DNA of 64,000 bases from NCBI RefSeq assembly GCF_024397855.1, contig NZ_CP073343.1, positions 3,596,001 to 3,660,000 of the forward strand. Reading direction: 5' to 3'. This DNA comes from Marinomonas rhizomae (GTDB taxonomy: Bacteria > Pseudomonadota > Gammaproteobacteria > Pseudomonadales > Marinomonadaceae). Numbering within the stretch: position 1 is the stretch's first letter; every line of letters starts with the position of its first letter. Of this stretch, positions 45,593 to 54,440 are shown piece by piece. Under the pieces are notes generated by a model. The model worked only from the letters and a program-made list of their open reading frames with translations. It was not told the DNA's origin and ran no database searches. A program made the position numbers and the translations under genes.

Positions 45593-46492
45593 CTAAAAAT
45601 ACGCTTTCTTATCCTGATAGGCTTGTTTGATGTGCTCTATCAATAGCCTCAACTTTTCCGGAAGGTATTTAGTAAAAGGGTAAATAGCGTAAACGCCCAG
45701 TTGCCGGGGTTGGTAATCCGGTAAAATGGTGACTAACTTGCCTTGCTGTAAATCTTCATACACACAGCAACGCGGCACATAGACGATTCCAAAACCCGCC
45801 AAGGCGGCCTTGCGTAATGCTTGGGCGTTATTCGTGGCGAAACTACCGCTGATGCGTACACTTTCTTCAATGTTGTTTCGAGTAAAGCGCCAATCAAACG
45901 AGCCTTGGGCTTGGTAGGTGTAAGCTAAGCAATTATGATCTTTCAGTGCTTCTAAGCTGCTGACGTCACCATGACGCTCGATGTAACTTGGCGAGCAACA
46001 GATTACCCAATTTGATTGAATCAAAGGCTTGGCAATTAGGCTTGAATCTTCCAACTTGCCGGTTCGAATCGCCAGATCTAATCCTTCGCCAACCAGATCC
46101 ACAAAGTCATTTTCAAGGCGCATATCCACGGTAATATTCGGGTATTTTTGACAAAAATCCGCCACCGCTTCAGCCAATAACAATTCCCCAGAAATCGTCG
46201 GCACGGACATCTTTATCGTGCCTGTGAGCCCTTGACTAAACGCCGACACAGAAGCAATTGCGTCGCTCACTTGGCCTTCTATATTCTTGGCGTGAACATA
46301 CAAACTCTCTCCTGCTTCGGTAAGGCTGAGCCGTCTTGTCGTTCGATGAATCAACTGTGCACCAAGGTCTTGTTCAAGCTTACTAATGCGCTTACTTAAG
46401 GCTGGTGTCGACAACCCGGCTTGCTGAGCCGCTTTATTAAACGACCCCGCATCGGCTACATTCACAAAAAGCGTTAAATCGGCTGCGTTCAA
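45593..46492 (-). CDS. LysR-family transcriptional regulator, divergent from the FMN dehydrogenase
   Basis: 299 residues with the helix-turn-helix MNAADLTLFVNVADAGSFNK and LSTPALSKRISKLEQDLGAQL. The effector domain belongs to the CrgA-like group. It is divergent from the LldD-like gene with 114 bases between the starts, so probably controls it. No clear palindrome is visible in the AT-rich gap. Confidence 0.87.
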   Translation of the reverse strand: MNAADLTLFVNVADAGSFNKAAQQAGLSTPALSKRISKLEQDLGAQLIHRTTRRLSLTEAGESLYVHAKNIEGQVSDAIASVSAFSQGLTGTIKMSVPTISGELLLAEAVADFCQKYPNITVDMRLENDFVDLVGEGLDLAIRTGKLEDSSLIAKPLIQSNWVICCSPSYIERHGDVSSLEALKDHNCLAYTYQAQGSFDWRFTRNNIEESVRISGSFATNNAQALRKAALAGFGIVYVPRCCVYEDLQQGKLVTILPDYQPRQLGVYAIYPFTKYLPEKLRLLIEHIKQAYQDKKAYF

Positions 46493-46606
46493 TGTTGTGC
46501 CCTTTTAATTAAGACGTTTTTAGAAATAGTTTATTAGTTTATGTCGTATTTATTATAAATAGAACTGAGACTATAGTGAATGAACAAAATAAAAGGAGCA
46601 GAATCC

Positions 46607-47755
46607 ATGCGTCTCAAAGACTGCCACAACTTCCAAGACTTTCGCACCCTAGCCAAAAAACGCCTACCAAGTCCGATCTTCAATTACATTGATGGTGGTG
46701 CCGACGACGAGACAACTTACCGCCGCAACACGGCCGCATTTGAAACCTGCGACCTAGTGCCCAGCGTCCTGACTGGCGTAAAAGACGTGGACTTGTCAGT
46801 TACCGTTATGGGGCAAAAACTCGCCCTGCCAATATACTGTTCGCCTACTGCCTTACAGCGATTATTCCATCACGATGGTGAAAGAGCCGTCGCCAATGCC
46901 GCGGAAAAATACGGCACCATGTTTGGCGTATCATCTCTTGGCACAGTGAGCATGGAAGAAATCGCAAAGCAAACTACCACGCCTCAGGTCTATCAGTTTT
47001 ACTTCCATAAAGACCGCGAACTGAACCGCGCCATGATGCAACGCGCCAAAGACGCAGGCGTGCAAGTGATGATGTTAACAGTCGATTCTATTACTGGCGG
47101 CAACCGAGAACGCGACCTTCGTACAGGATTCGCCATTCCTTTTAAATTGAACCTAAAAGGCATGCTGCAATTTGTCCTCAAACCCATGTGGGGCATTAAC
47201 TACGTGACCCATGAGAAATTCCGTTTGCCGCAGCTCGACGAACATGTCGACATGGGATCAGGTGCAACTTCGATTGGCGACTACTTTACCAACATGCTCG
47301 ACCCATCAATGAACTGGGACGACGTAGCGGAAATGGTGAAATTCTGGGACGGAGAGTTTTGCTTAAAAGGCATCATGAGCCGAGAAGACGCCCGCAAAGC
47401 GGTGGAAATTGGTTGCACTGGCGTGATTATTTCCAATCATGGCGGACGTCAACTTGATGGCTCGCGCAGCTCCTTTGACCAACTAGCAGAAATTGTTGAT
47501 GAAGTGGGTGACGAAATAGACGTTATCTTCGACAGCGGCGTACAACGGGGCACACACGTACTCAAAGCTTTATCCCTAGGCGCCAAAGCCGTCGGCATCG
47601 GCCGTATGTACTTATACCCACTCGCCGCCGCTGGACAACCCGGCGTAGAACGCGCACTTGGACTCATGAAAGCCGAACTCGAACGAGACATGAAACTCAT
47701 GGGCAAAACATCAATTGATCAACTAACAAAAGAGAACTTGCGGTTTAGGTCTTAG
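46607..47755 (+). CDS. lldD: FMN-dependent alpha-hydroxyacid dehydrogenase, L-lactate dehydrogenase type
   Basis: Oxidises L-lactate or a related L-2-hydroxyacid to the 2-oxoacid, passing electrons to the respiratory chain. 382 residues; FNYIDGGADDETTYRRN at the N-terminus and the active-site block ISNHGGRQLDGSRSS with the catalytic His and Arg; IFDSGVQRGTHVLKAL and GIGRMYLYPLA bind FMN. The ATG at 46607 with AGGAG upstream is preferred to 46580. Glycolate oxidase or mandelate dehydrogenase activity is possible. A lactate permease is absent. Confidence 0.85.
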   Translation: MRLKDCHNFQDFRTLAKKRLPSPIFNYIDGGADDETTYRRNTAAFETCDLVPSVLTGVKDVDLSVTVMGQKLALPIYCSPTALQRLFHHDGERAVANAAEKYGTMFGVSSLGTVSMEEIAKQTTTPQVYQFYFHKDRELNRAMMQRAKDAGVQVMMLTVDSITGGNRERDLRTGFAIPFKLNLKGMLQFVLKPMWGINYVTHEKFRLPQLDEHVDMGSGATSIGDYFTNMLDPSMNWDDVAEMVKFWDGEFCLKGIMSREDARKAVEIGCTGVIISNHGGRQLDGSRSSFDQLAEIVDEVGDEIDVIFDSGVQRGTHVLKALSLGAKAVGIGRMYLYPLAAAGQPGVERALGLMKAELERDMKLMGKTSIDQLTKENLRFRS

Positions 47756-47794
47756 CCTTCGACATATTGGTTAATAGATTTGGCTCTGCAACGA

Positions 47795-48256
47795 CTATCG
47801 TGGAGCTAATCTTGGATCAATAGAAAAGGCGACTCGTTGAGCAGTCTCCGTAAATTCTCGACATTTATGGTGTTTAGGATTTAGTAACGCATAAAAGTCA
47901 CCCGATATAACACTGGGTACCAATAATACAAGGCTTTCAGCACTTTCTAGCCATTCCGCCCCCATATCGGCTAATTCTTGCGGAGCTGGATAATCTCTCC
48001 AATTGTCTGGTAAATCACTCTCTTGAAACGCCATGATCAGTTCTTCTGGAACATCGATGGACAACATCGCGAACTGATCCAAGGCTTTTGCATCCGTTAA
48101 ATGCGCAACTGTTTCAAGTAGACAGACAGACTTTGATTCACCTAAATACACACAATCAAATCCTTTTGGGTTCCAGCGACCGCCATAAGTTCTTGCGCCA
48201 TAACCATCAAACGCCGTATCAGCAAACTCCATTTTGCACAAACGATAGAGCTTCAT
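47795..48256 (-). CDS. RES-domain toxin (NAD+ phosphorylase family)
   Basis: 153 residues of the RES family. The R-E-S triad region is visible in YGARTYGGRWNPKGFDCVYLG and ESKSVCLLETVAHL, with a Ser in SLVLLVPSVISGDF near 120. RES toxins degrade NAD+. It overlaps the antitoxin gene by one base (TAATG), so it is translationally coupled. This is the second toxin-antitoxin module in the window. Confidence 0.87.
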   Translation of the reverse strand: MKLYRLCKMEFADTAFDGYGARTYGGRWNPKGFDCVYLGESKSVCLLETVAHLTDAKALDQFAMLSIDVPEELIMAFQESDLPDNWRDYPAPQELADMGAEWLESAESLVLLVPSVISGDFYALLNPKHHKCREFTETAQRVAFSIDPRLAPR

Positions 48257-48702
48257 TAGATGATTACCCCATGTTTAATTCTACCGATAAGGTCTATCAC
48301 CGCTTCTTGCCCTAGCGGATATTTCGCGTAATCAGCAGGGCTTATGCCACCGAGCGCAATGGCTGGTGTATTAAGCCAGTTTTCGGCCTTTTGTTTGTCT
48401 TGATCAAACAAATTTAATGCGGCATCAATGATTCGAGCAGCATTATAAACTTTGACTGCAGAAGCCCCCGTCCATTTTGTACGCGCTTTAGTGTGGCGAC
48501 TTAAAGTCCCTCTATCAACTCCTGCCGCTTTCAGCACGGTAGCCTGCTTGATCTGTGCCTGTTTAACAATGCGTCCAAGAAAAGCAAAGTCGAACCCTTC
48601 TGCTAATTGATTTGACGCACTCACTGGATCATTAGACAAAGCTAATGCAGGCAGAAGCCCTACTTTTTCTTTTTTACTGGGTTTAAAAGCTCGAATTGCC
48701 AT
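48256..48702 (-). CDS. Xre/MbcA/ParS-type antitoxin (DUF2384)
   Basis: 148-residue antitoxin. The DUF2384 C-domain is evident (NAARIIDAALNLFDQDKQKA, ENWLNTPAIALGGISPADY, gave in part). The N-terminal part is a helix-turn-helix of Xre type (VDRGTLSRHTKARTKW). Strong GGAGG site before the ATG. It should repress its own promoter through the 35-bp imperfect palindrome at 48719-48753 and block the RES toxin. Confidence 0.87.
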   Translation of the reverse strand: MAIRAFKPSKKEKVGLLPALALSNDPVSASNQLAEGFDFAFLGRIVKQAQIKQATVLKAAGVDRGTLSRHTKARTKWTGASAVKVYNAARIIDAALNLFDQDKQKAENWLNTPAIALGGISPADYAKYPLGQEAVIDLIGRIKHGVII

Positions 48703-48718
48703 AAAACCTCCAAATTAT

Positions 48719-48753
48719 GATGCAGTTGCAACATTTATTGTAGCGTTTGCATC
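48719..48753 (-). promoter_or_regulatory. Imperfect palindrome upstream of the Xre-RES operon
   Basis: GATGCAGTTGCAACA and TGTAGCGTTTGCATC match as an inverted repeat at 11 of 15 positions across TTTAT. It lies 17 bases upstream of the antitoxin start. Autorepression by the antitoxin is expected; binding here is inference. The remaining 240 bases to the rhamnose locus hold nothing I can name. Confidence 0.45.
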
Positions 48754-48993
48754 AAGATGCGCAAGTCACACTCCTTAAAAAAGTGCTATATCTCGCATTG
48801 AGAACCATTCGGATAATGTGAAATCATCGACTCTTGAGCGTTTTACTAACGCTCTGGGGAAAAAACTAGAAGTTCGCTTGGCGTGATTTTTTCATCAGCA
48901 AAGCAACAGAAAACCACCAACAACGCCACATAACATATTCGCGCCAGTGTCAAAGTGAGACATTGTTTGCAGCCTTTTGTCACACAGCTAAAA

Positions 48994-50703
48994 CTACAAC
49001 TCCCCCACTAAATCCCGCCATTGCTGACGATACAGGTTCAGCAGTGGTTTTATTTGTACGTCACACATAGCTAGGCTGAGGCGGCCTTTTAGCTTTAAGC
49101 TTTTGTTAGACAGCAAGGCCGCGCCGCCGGAGGTGCCGGTAACATCACGAGAGGCATAAATTTCATTTTGGCTGCGCATACAAGCCAATAAGGTGAGGAA
49201 ATTAACATTATTGCTAAATGCGCCTTCGACGATAACGGTGTCGCTGCTGTCCATCAGATCCAGACAATAATCCGTCATCAAAGCCACGTACACATCCGCC
49301 AAAGCAGACTGCCGAGCAGGCGTTAATTCAATGCCTCGGTCAATAATACGCCCTTCGCAGTGGGCAAATGGCCCGCCGCCTTTGGCAAAGGCAGGAATAG
49401 CCAAAATACCGTTTTCTAAAATGAAGTTCACATCGCTCAAGGTCGCTTTGCTGTCACTGCGCAGCTGCTCCCACTCACGCCCGCCCATAAAGCGAATCGT
49501 CGGTGTAGCACGCCCGAGAGCGTCCACATTGGCGAGCATGTCTTTGTCTTCTTGTAGCGAATCCAGCTTACCGTTAATGGTGGCGATGACCGTCCAAGTA
49601 CCGCTAGACACGACAGTGAGCTTTTCCATCGGTTGCCCGATATAAGGCACCAACGAAGCGTTGGAATCATGTATACCGTTGAAGATAACGCAACTCGGCG
49701 GCAAGCCCGTTTCTTTGGCTAAGTCTGGCAAAATGGTGCCCAGTTTTGCGCCCGTTTCCATGACTTCTGGAAAGCGCTCTGCCCACTGCTGTTGTTCACA
49801 AAAAGTAGAAAACTGACAGCTGGTCGGATTCCACAGATCGGTATGACAACCTAACGAGGTGACTTCAGCGGCTTTGTTTCCACTGAGTTTATAGCCCCAA
49901 TATTGCGGATACAAGAGTAACGAATCGACTGTTGCGAACTCATCTGCAAAGCGTTTTTGCTGCCAGAACAATTGCGCACCTAAGTTCAAGCCTTGGGGCA
50001 ATCTAGGACTAAAAGACTCACTAAAGTCTGGACGTGCCGCATCGTACTCTGCTTTTAGGTCAGACACGCCATCGTATTCATAATCCAGTATCGGCAAGGC
50101 AAGTTGGTCGCCCTTCATGCACGCAATGGTCGCGCCATGAGTGGTAATCGCAATGCTGGCAATAAAATAGCGCTGGGCTAAATCGGCAAGGGTGTCTTTG
50201 ATCCATTGCCAAATAGAATCCACATCCACATGAGGATATGGCGGCGCGTCAACGACGCCATTAACACGTTTTTCAATATGCAATAACGCGCCAGTTTGCC
50301 CATCCATCTGGCAGATCTTAATGTTGGTTTTACCAATGTCTAACACTGCTACCACGCGTGTTTTATTAGGTTGCAACACATTAAAGCGAAACACTTCTTG
50401 CAGCGCATCAGCGACAGGTTCAAACGATGGGGTTTTGGTTTCCATGATGTCCGCCATGTATTCCCACCAACGCTGCATAACGGGATGGTCAGCTAAGGCT
50501 TGTGAATCCAGATCATCCGCATCAAAGGTGGCATACAATCGGTTTGCGTTTTGATCACTCTCATTAGCATCCAAGTGAATATAATAATTACGGATGCCAT
50601 GTTGCTTAAGGTGCTCAGCAAGCTCTGGCCAGAGTTCATCATGACGTTTCTTGTATTCTTCTTCACAGCCTTTGTGTAAATACATTACTGAGGCATATCT
50701 CAT
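48994..50703 (-). CDS. L-rhamnose mutarotase - rhamnose kinase fusion (RhaU-RhaK)
   Basis: One open frame of 569 residues. Residues 1-105 are a RhaM/RhaU mutarotase: MRYASVMYLHKGCEEEYKKR with Y17 and H21, then WWEYMADIM at about 85-93. After a short linker comes a FGGY-family kinase (VLDIGKTNIKICQMDG from about 120; VSSGTWTVIA; GGREWEQL; VEGAFSNN). In rhizobia these are adjacent separate genes rhaU and rhaK, and RhaK is also needed for rhamnose ABC transport. It overlaps rhaQ by 4 bases (ATGA). Confidence 0.88.
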   Translation of the reverse strand: MRYASVMYLHKGCEEEYKKRHDELWPELAEHLKQHGIRNYYIHLDANESDQNANRLYATFDADDLDSQALADHPVMQRWWEYMADIMETKTPSFEPVADALQEVFRFNVLQPNKTRVVAVLDIGKTNIKICQMDGQTGALLHIEKRVNGVVDAPPYPHVDVDSIWQWIKDTLADLAQRYFIASIAITTHGATIACMKGDQLALPILDYEYDGVSDLKAEYDAARPDFSESFSPRLPQGLNLGAQLFWQQKRFADEFATVDSLLLYPQYWGYKLSGNKAAEVTSLGCHTDLWNPTSCQFSTFCEQQQWAERFPEVMETGAKLGTILPDLAKETGLPPSCVIFNGIHDSNASLVPYIGQPMEKLTVVSSGTWTVIATINGKLDSLQEDKDMLANVDALGRATPTIRFMGGREWEQLRSDSKATLSDVNFILENGILAIPAFAKGGGPFAHCEGRIIDRGIELTPARQSALADVYVALMTDYCLDLMDSSDTVIVEGAFSNNVNFLTLLACMRSQNEIYASRDVTGTSGGAALLSNKSLKLKGRLSLAMCDVQIKPLLNLYRQQWRDLVGEL

Positions 50704-51707
50704 AACGCTTTTGCCTTTTTGTTTTTATATAGAGTAATCAGTACTGGTAAACTCACAACAGTGATTAACATCACGCCAACGATAATCGTCATGACGATGC
50801 CTGGAATATTCAACAGCCCCATACCAAAGGTGACCAAACCCATTAGAATCACCGCCAACACCACACCAGCAATGCTTCCGCTACCGCCAAGGATGCTCAC
50901 GCCCCCTAGAACCACCATGGTAATAATACTGAGTTCCCAACCCATGGCGATACTTGGGCGCGTGCTGCCCAAACGTGAAGTAAGCAGAATAGAGGCAACA
51001 CCAGACATCACACCGACCAAGGTAAACAGGATCAAACGATGCTTATCCACCTTGATCCCCGAATAATAAGACGCCGTCGGATTATTACCAATCGCATAGG
51101 TGTAACGGCCAAACGTAGTGCGATGCAGCAACCAATAAAACACCAAAGCAAAGAAGGCAAACAACACCAGTTCAAACGAGAATACCCAATAAACATACCC
51201 CTGCCCAAAGAACTCAAAGCCATCTGGATAGTCACGTACAACTTGGTCGCCCAACAAGATATAACTGATACCACGAAATAAACTCATGGTACCGATTGTC
51301 ACCACAATGGAGGGAATCTTGAAACGCGTCACCAAGACGCCATTAAACAGACCACAAGCCGCCCCCGCCAAAATACCAACAAATGCGACCGCATAAACGG
51401 GTGCGCCCATTTGTGCGACTAACCCCATCAAGGTACTGGAAAGCGAAATAATAGCTGCCACAGAAATATCAATTTCTTTGGCGATAATCAGCATCGCCAT
51501 CGGCAAAGCGATTAAGGCTTTTTCGGTAAAGTTAAAGGTCGCATCCGATAGATTCCAAGGGTCTAAAAAATAAGGGGATAAATAAGAATTCATCACGCAC
51601 ACTAAAAAGACGATTAAGACCAAAAAACTTTCCCAGCGTAGCAAGCCCTGTAGTTTGCTGGTAAACATTGAATCTGGCGTTGCTGATTTTTTTATTGTTG
51701 TATCCAT
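50700..51707 (-). CDS. rhaQ: Rhamnose ABC transporter permease RhaQ
   Basis: 335-residue ribose/xylose-type permease with 8-10 membrane helices (LRWESFLVLIVFLVCVM, ALPMAMLIIAKEIDISV). It forms a heterodimer with RhaP. Coupling segment TTFGRYTYAIGNNPTASYYSG is typical. It is 8 bases downstream of rhaP and overlaps the fusion gene. The order rhaS-T-P-Q-(UK) matches the rhizobial rhaRSTPQUK operon. Confidence 0.9.
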   Translation of the reverse strand: MDTTIKKSATPDSMFTSKLQGLLRWESFLVLIVFLVCVMNSYLSPYFLDPWNLSDATFNFTEKALIALPMAMLIIAKEIDISVAAIISLSSTLMGLVAQMGAPVYAVAFVGILAGAACGLFNGVLVTRFKIPSIVVTIGTMSLFRGISYILLGDQVVRDYPDGFEFFGQGYVYWVFSFELVLFAFFALVFYWLLHRTTFGRYTYAIGNNPTASYYSGIKVDKHRLILFTLVGVMSGVASILLTSRLGSTRPSIAMGWELSIITMVVLGGVSILGGSGSIAGVVLAVILMGLVTFGMGLLNIPGIVMTIIVGVMLITVVSLPVLITLYKNKKAKAL

Positions 51708-51715
51708 ATGCGCCT

Positions 51716-52714
51716 CTAATTAGCTCGTATTTCGTCATTTGCATTGGGGTTACGTAAGATAATCCGCGCCTTATCTTTGCCAGATGTTGCATTGGCAATG
51801 ACGGCGATAATAATCACCAAACCTGAAATCGCCATTTGCCAAAACGGTGAGACACCAATAATGGGCAAGGCGTTATTCACCACGCCGATAAACAAGGCAC
51901 CAATCACACACCCCACCACAGTGCCCAAACCGCCAACGATACTCACACCACCAATCACGCACGCCGCGATTACTTGCAGTTCAAAGCCATTGGCTACATC
52001 CACATAGGCAACCGCAAAGCGCGATACCCACAAATATCCACATAAACCAGATAAGGTACCCGACACTAAAAAAGCATAAAACTGCACCTTACCCACGTTT
52101 ACACCGGAGTAAAATGCGGCCATTGGGTTGCCGCCTGCCGAATAAAAGTTACGTCCCCAAACACTGAACTTCATTGCCCAGAAAAATAAGATAATGGCAG
52201 CGACGGCCATCCAGCCAAGCACAGGCATGGATAAAATTTCATAGCGGGGTAAGCCTATAAAAGACTCGCTCATTTGGTGAGAATTCACCCACGCACCGTC
52301 TGATAATAGAAACGTCGCGCCACGATAAATACTCATGGTACCAAGGGTAATCACAATAGAAGGCACTTTTAATAGCCAAACAAATAAGCCGTTAATCGCC
52401 CCTAACAAGGCGCCAATAAACAGCGATAAAAATATCAACAATGACATATGGAGCTCGGGGAAATATTGATTCACCATAGCGACAAACATGCCAGTAAAGG
52501 CCACGTTGGCCGCCACAGACAAATCAATACAACGCGTTAGAATGACCAACATTTGCCCCAGCGCTAGCATGATCAGAATTGAGGTATCATTAAAAATGCT
52601 GACACTGTTCGATAGACTAATAAAATCAGGGCTGATCACGCCAACACCAAAAAACATCGCCAGCACAATGATGCTGAGCACGCCTTCACGGGAGTAAATT
52701 AAACGTTTTAACAT
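51716..52714 (-). CDS. rhaP: Rhamnose ABC transporter permease RhaP
   Basis: 332-residue sugar ABC permease, paralogous to RhaQ: YSREGVLSIIVLAMFFGVG at the N-terminus and the coupling segment SVWGRNFYSAGGNPMAAFYSG. The ATG overlaps the end of rhaT by 7 bases. Likely translational coupling between ATPase and permease. Confidence 0.9.
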   Translation of the reverse strand: MLKRLIYSREGVLSIIVLAMFFGVGVISPDFISLSNSVSIFNDTSILIMLALGQMLVILTRCIDLSVAANVAFTGMFVAMVNQYFPELHMSLLIFLSLFIGALLGAINGLFVWLLKVPSIVITLGTMSIYRGATFLLSDGAWVNSHQMSESFIGLPRYEILSMPVLGWMAVAAIILFFWAMKFSVWGRNFYSAGGNPMAAFYSGVNVGKVQFYAFLVSGTLSGLCGYLWVSRFAVAYVDVANGFELQVIAACVIGGVSIVGGLGTVVGCVIGALFIGVVNNALPIIGVSPFWQMAISGLVIIIAVIANATSGKDKARIILRNPNANDEIRAN

Positions 52715-54207
52715 GTCACACTGCCTCCCGTCGCAAGCGAAACCACCTTCTCAGGCGTTGCGTCAGCACGTGATAATTCACCGACCATTAGACCTTCGTT
52801 CATCACCAAAATACGATCTGACATACCAAGAATTTCCGGTAACTCCGACGACACCATGATCACAGACAAGCCTGAATCCACCAGTTCAGACATAAACTCA
52901 TGCACCGCCGCTTTCGACCCTATGTCGATGCCTTTGGTTGGCTCATCTAAAATAATGACTTTCGGGTTGGTGGCGAGCCATTTAGCGATAACGACTTTTT
53001 GTTGATTACCACCCGATAGGTTCATCACCTTTTCATTCCAACAAGACGCTTTAACCTGCAAACGCTCACAATATTGGCGAGCCAGTGCCATTTCGCCTTC
53101 TTGGTCGATTTGTCCGTGTTTCGCCAAACGCTCCATCTGTGGCAAACTAACGTTTTGATAAATAGGCAATTCCAACACGATACCTTGTTTCTGACGTTCT
53201 TCTGGCACATACACAATGCCGTTATCGATAGCCTCTTTGGGTGAGTGAATAATCACTTCTTTACCATTCATTTTGACAGAGCCTGTCACATGATCCGTAG
53301 TACCAAACAAAGCTTGCATCACTTCCGTTCTGCCAGACCCTACCAGACCATAAACACCAAGAATCTCGCCTTTTTTCAAACTAAAACTAATATTGGCGAA
53401 CTCTGTTGTGTGACATAAGTTACTCACCTCTAATAGTGTCTCGCCAATTTCTACGTCTTTTTTCGGATAAGTGGCTTCGATGCTTCGCGCTACCATCATT
53501 TCCACTAACTTCGCCTCGTTGGTGTCTTTGATAAAACCTTCGCCCACAAAAGAACCATCACGGAACACGGTATAGCGATCTGCCAGAGTGAAAATCTCAT
53601 CGAACTTGTGGGTAATAAAAAGTATCGCCTTACCTTGGCTTTTTAAGGTATTTACCAGTTCATAAAGCTCGTGAATTTCATGATGAGATAACGCCGCCGT
53701 GGGCTCATCTAAAATCACTACTTTGGCATCAACAGACAAAGCGCGAGCGATACCGACCATGTGTTTTTGGCCAATACTTAATTCGCGTAAGATTTGATTA
53801 GGGTTCATGTGAGCATTGATTGACGACAGAATTTCTTGTGACCTCGTCTCCATCGCAGGCCAATCAATGGAAAAGCGTTTAGTCAGCGGATAGTTCCCTA
53901 GAAAAATGTTTTCCGCCACCGTCAGATCATCAAACAACACGGTTTCTTGATGAATCGCAGTGATGCCTAAAGCATGAGAATCGTGAGGGGAATGAAACTG
54001 CACAGACTTGCCATTAAAAATAATTTCCCCACCATCCGGCTGATAAATGCCAGTCATGGTTTTTACTAGAGTCGATTTACCTGCGCCGTTTTCACCGATC
54101 AAAGCGGTCACTTGGCCAGGATAAAGATGAAGGTCGACACCATCCAGTGCTTTCACACCTGGAAAAACCTTACTCACCTTTTTTAGACTAAAAATTGCAT
54201 TGTTCAT
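52708..54207 (-). CDS. rhaT: Rhamnose ABC transporter ATP-binding protein RhaT
   Basis: 499-residue double ATPase of the sugar (RbsA/AraG) type. The first domain is complete: GENGAGKSTL Walker A, LSIGQKHMVGIARAL signature and VVILDEPTAAL. The second has a degenerate P-loop, VYGLVGSGRTEV, as usual in the family, but an intact LSGGNQQKV. It energises RhaPQ. Separated from rhaS by 233 bp holding GC-rich repeats. Confidence 0.9.
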   Translation of the reverse strand: MNNAIFSLKKVSKVFPGVKALDGVDLHLYPGQVTALIGENGAGKSTLVKTMTGIYQPDGGEIIFNGKSVQFHSPHDSHALGITAIHQETVLFDDLTVAENIFLGNYPLTKRFSIDWPAMETRSQEILSSINAHMNPNQILRELSIGQKHMVGIARALSVDAKVVILDEPTAALSHHEIHELYELVNTLKSQGKAILFITHKFDEIFTLADRYTVFRDGSFVGEGFIKDTNEAKLVEMMVARSIEATYPKKDVEIGETLLEVSNLCHTTEFANISFSLKKGEILGVYGLVGSGRTEVMQALFGTTDHVTGSVKMNGKEVIIHSPKEAIDNGIVYVPEERQKQGIVLELPIYQNVSLPQMERLAKHGQIDQEGEMALARQYCERLQVKASCWNEKVMNLSGGNQQKVVIAKWLATNPKVIILDEPTKGIDIGSKAAVHEFMSELVDSGLSVIMVSSELPEILGMSDRILVMNEGLMVGELSRADATPEKVVSLATGGSVTC

Positions 54208-54261
54208 AACGGCTGCTCTTATTGTTATTCATTATGAAATTATTGAACGAGTAAAACCCCA

Positions 54262-54430
54262 CCCCCTCCCCTTCATAAGGGGAGGGAACAAAAACTCTTA
54301 GTGCCTCCTCATGCTAAGGGGGAGGTTGGGAAAGCTCTGTTATAACCCCCCAACCTAGCCCTCCCTTCATAAGTAGAAAGAACAAAAGCTCTTAGCGCCT
54401 CCTCATGCTAAGGGGGAGGTTGGGAGCGGG
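54262..54430. repeat. GC-rich tandem repeat between rhaS and rhaT
   Basis: Two copies of a unit with 94-bp period. Each unit has CCTCCTCATGCTAAGGGGG followed by AGGTTGGGA (54303-54331 and 54397-54425) and a preceding CCCTCCC(C)TTCATAAG motif. In copy 1 the latter is a perfect hairpin arm pair CCCTCCCC/GGGGAGGG; in copy 2 it has decayed to CATAAGTAGAAAG. Both strands are palindromic, typical of dispersed REP-like elements. Confidence 0.7.
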
Positions 54431-54440
54431 TTAGTAGCGA

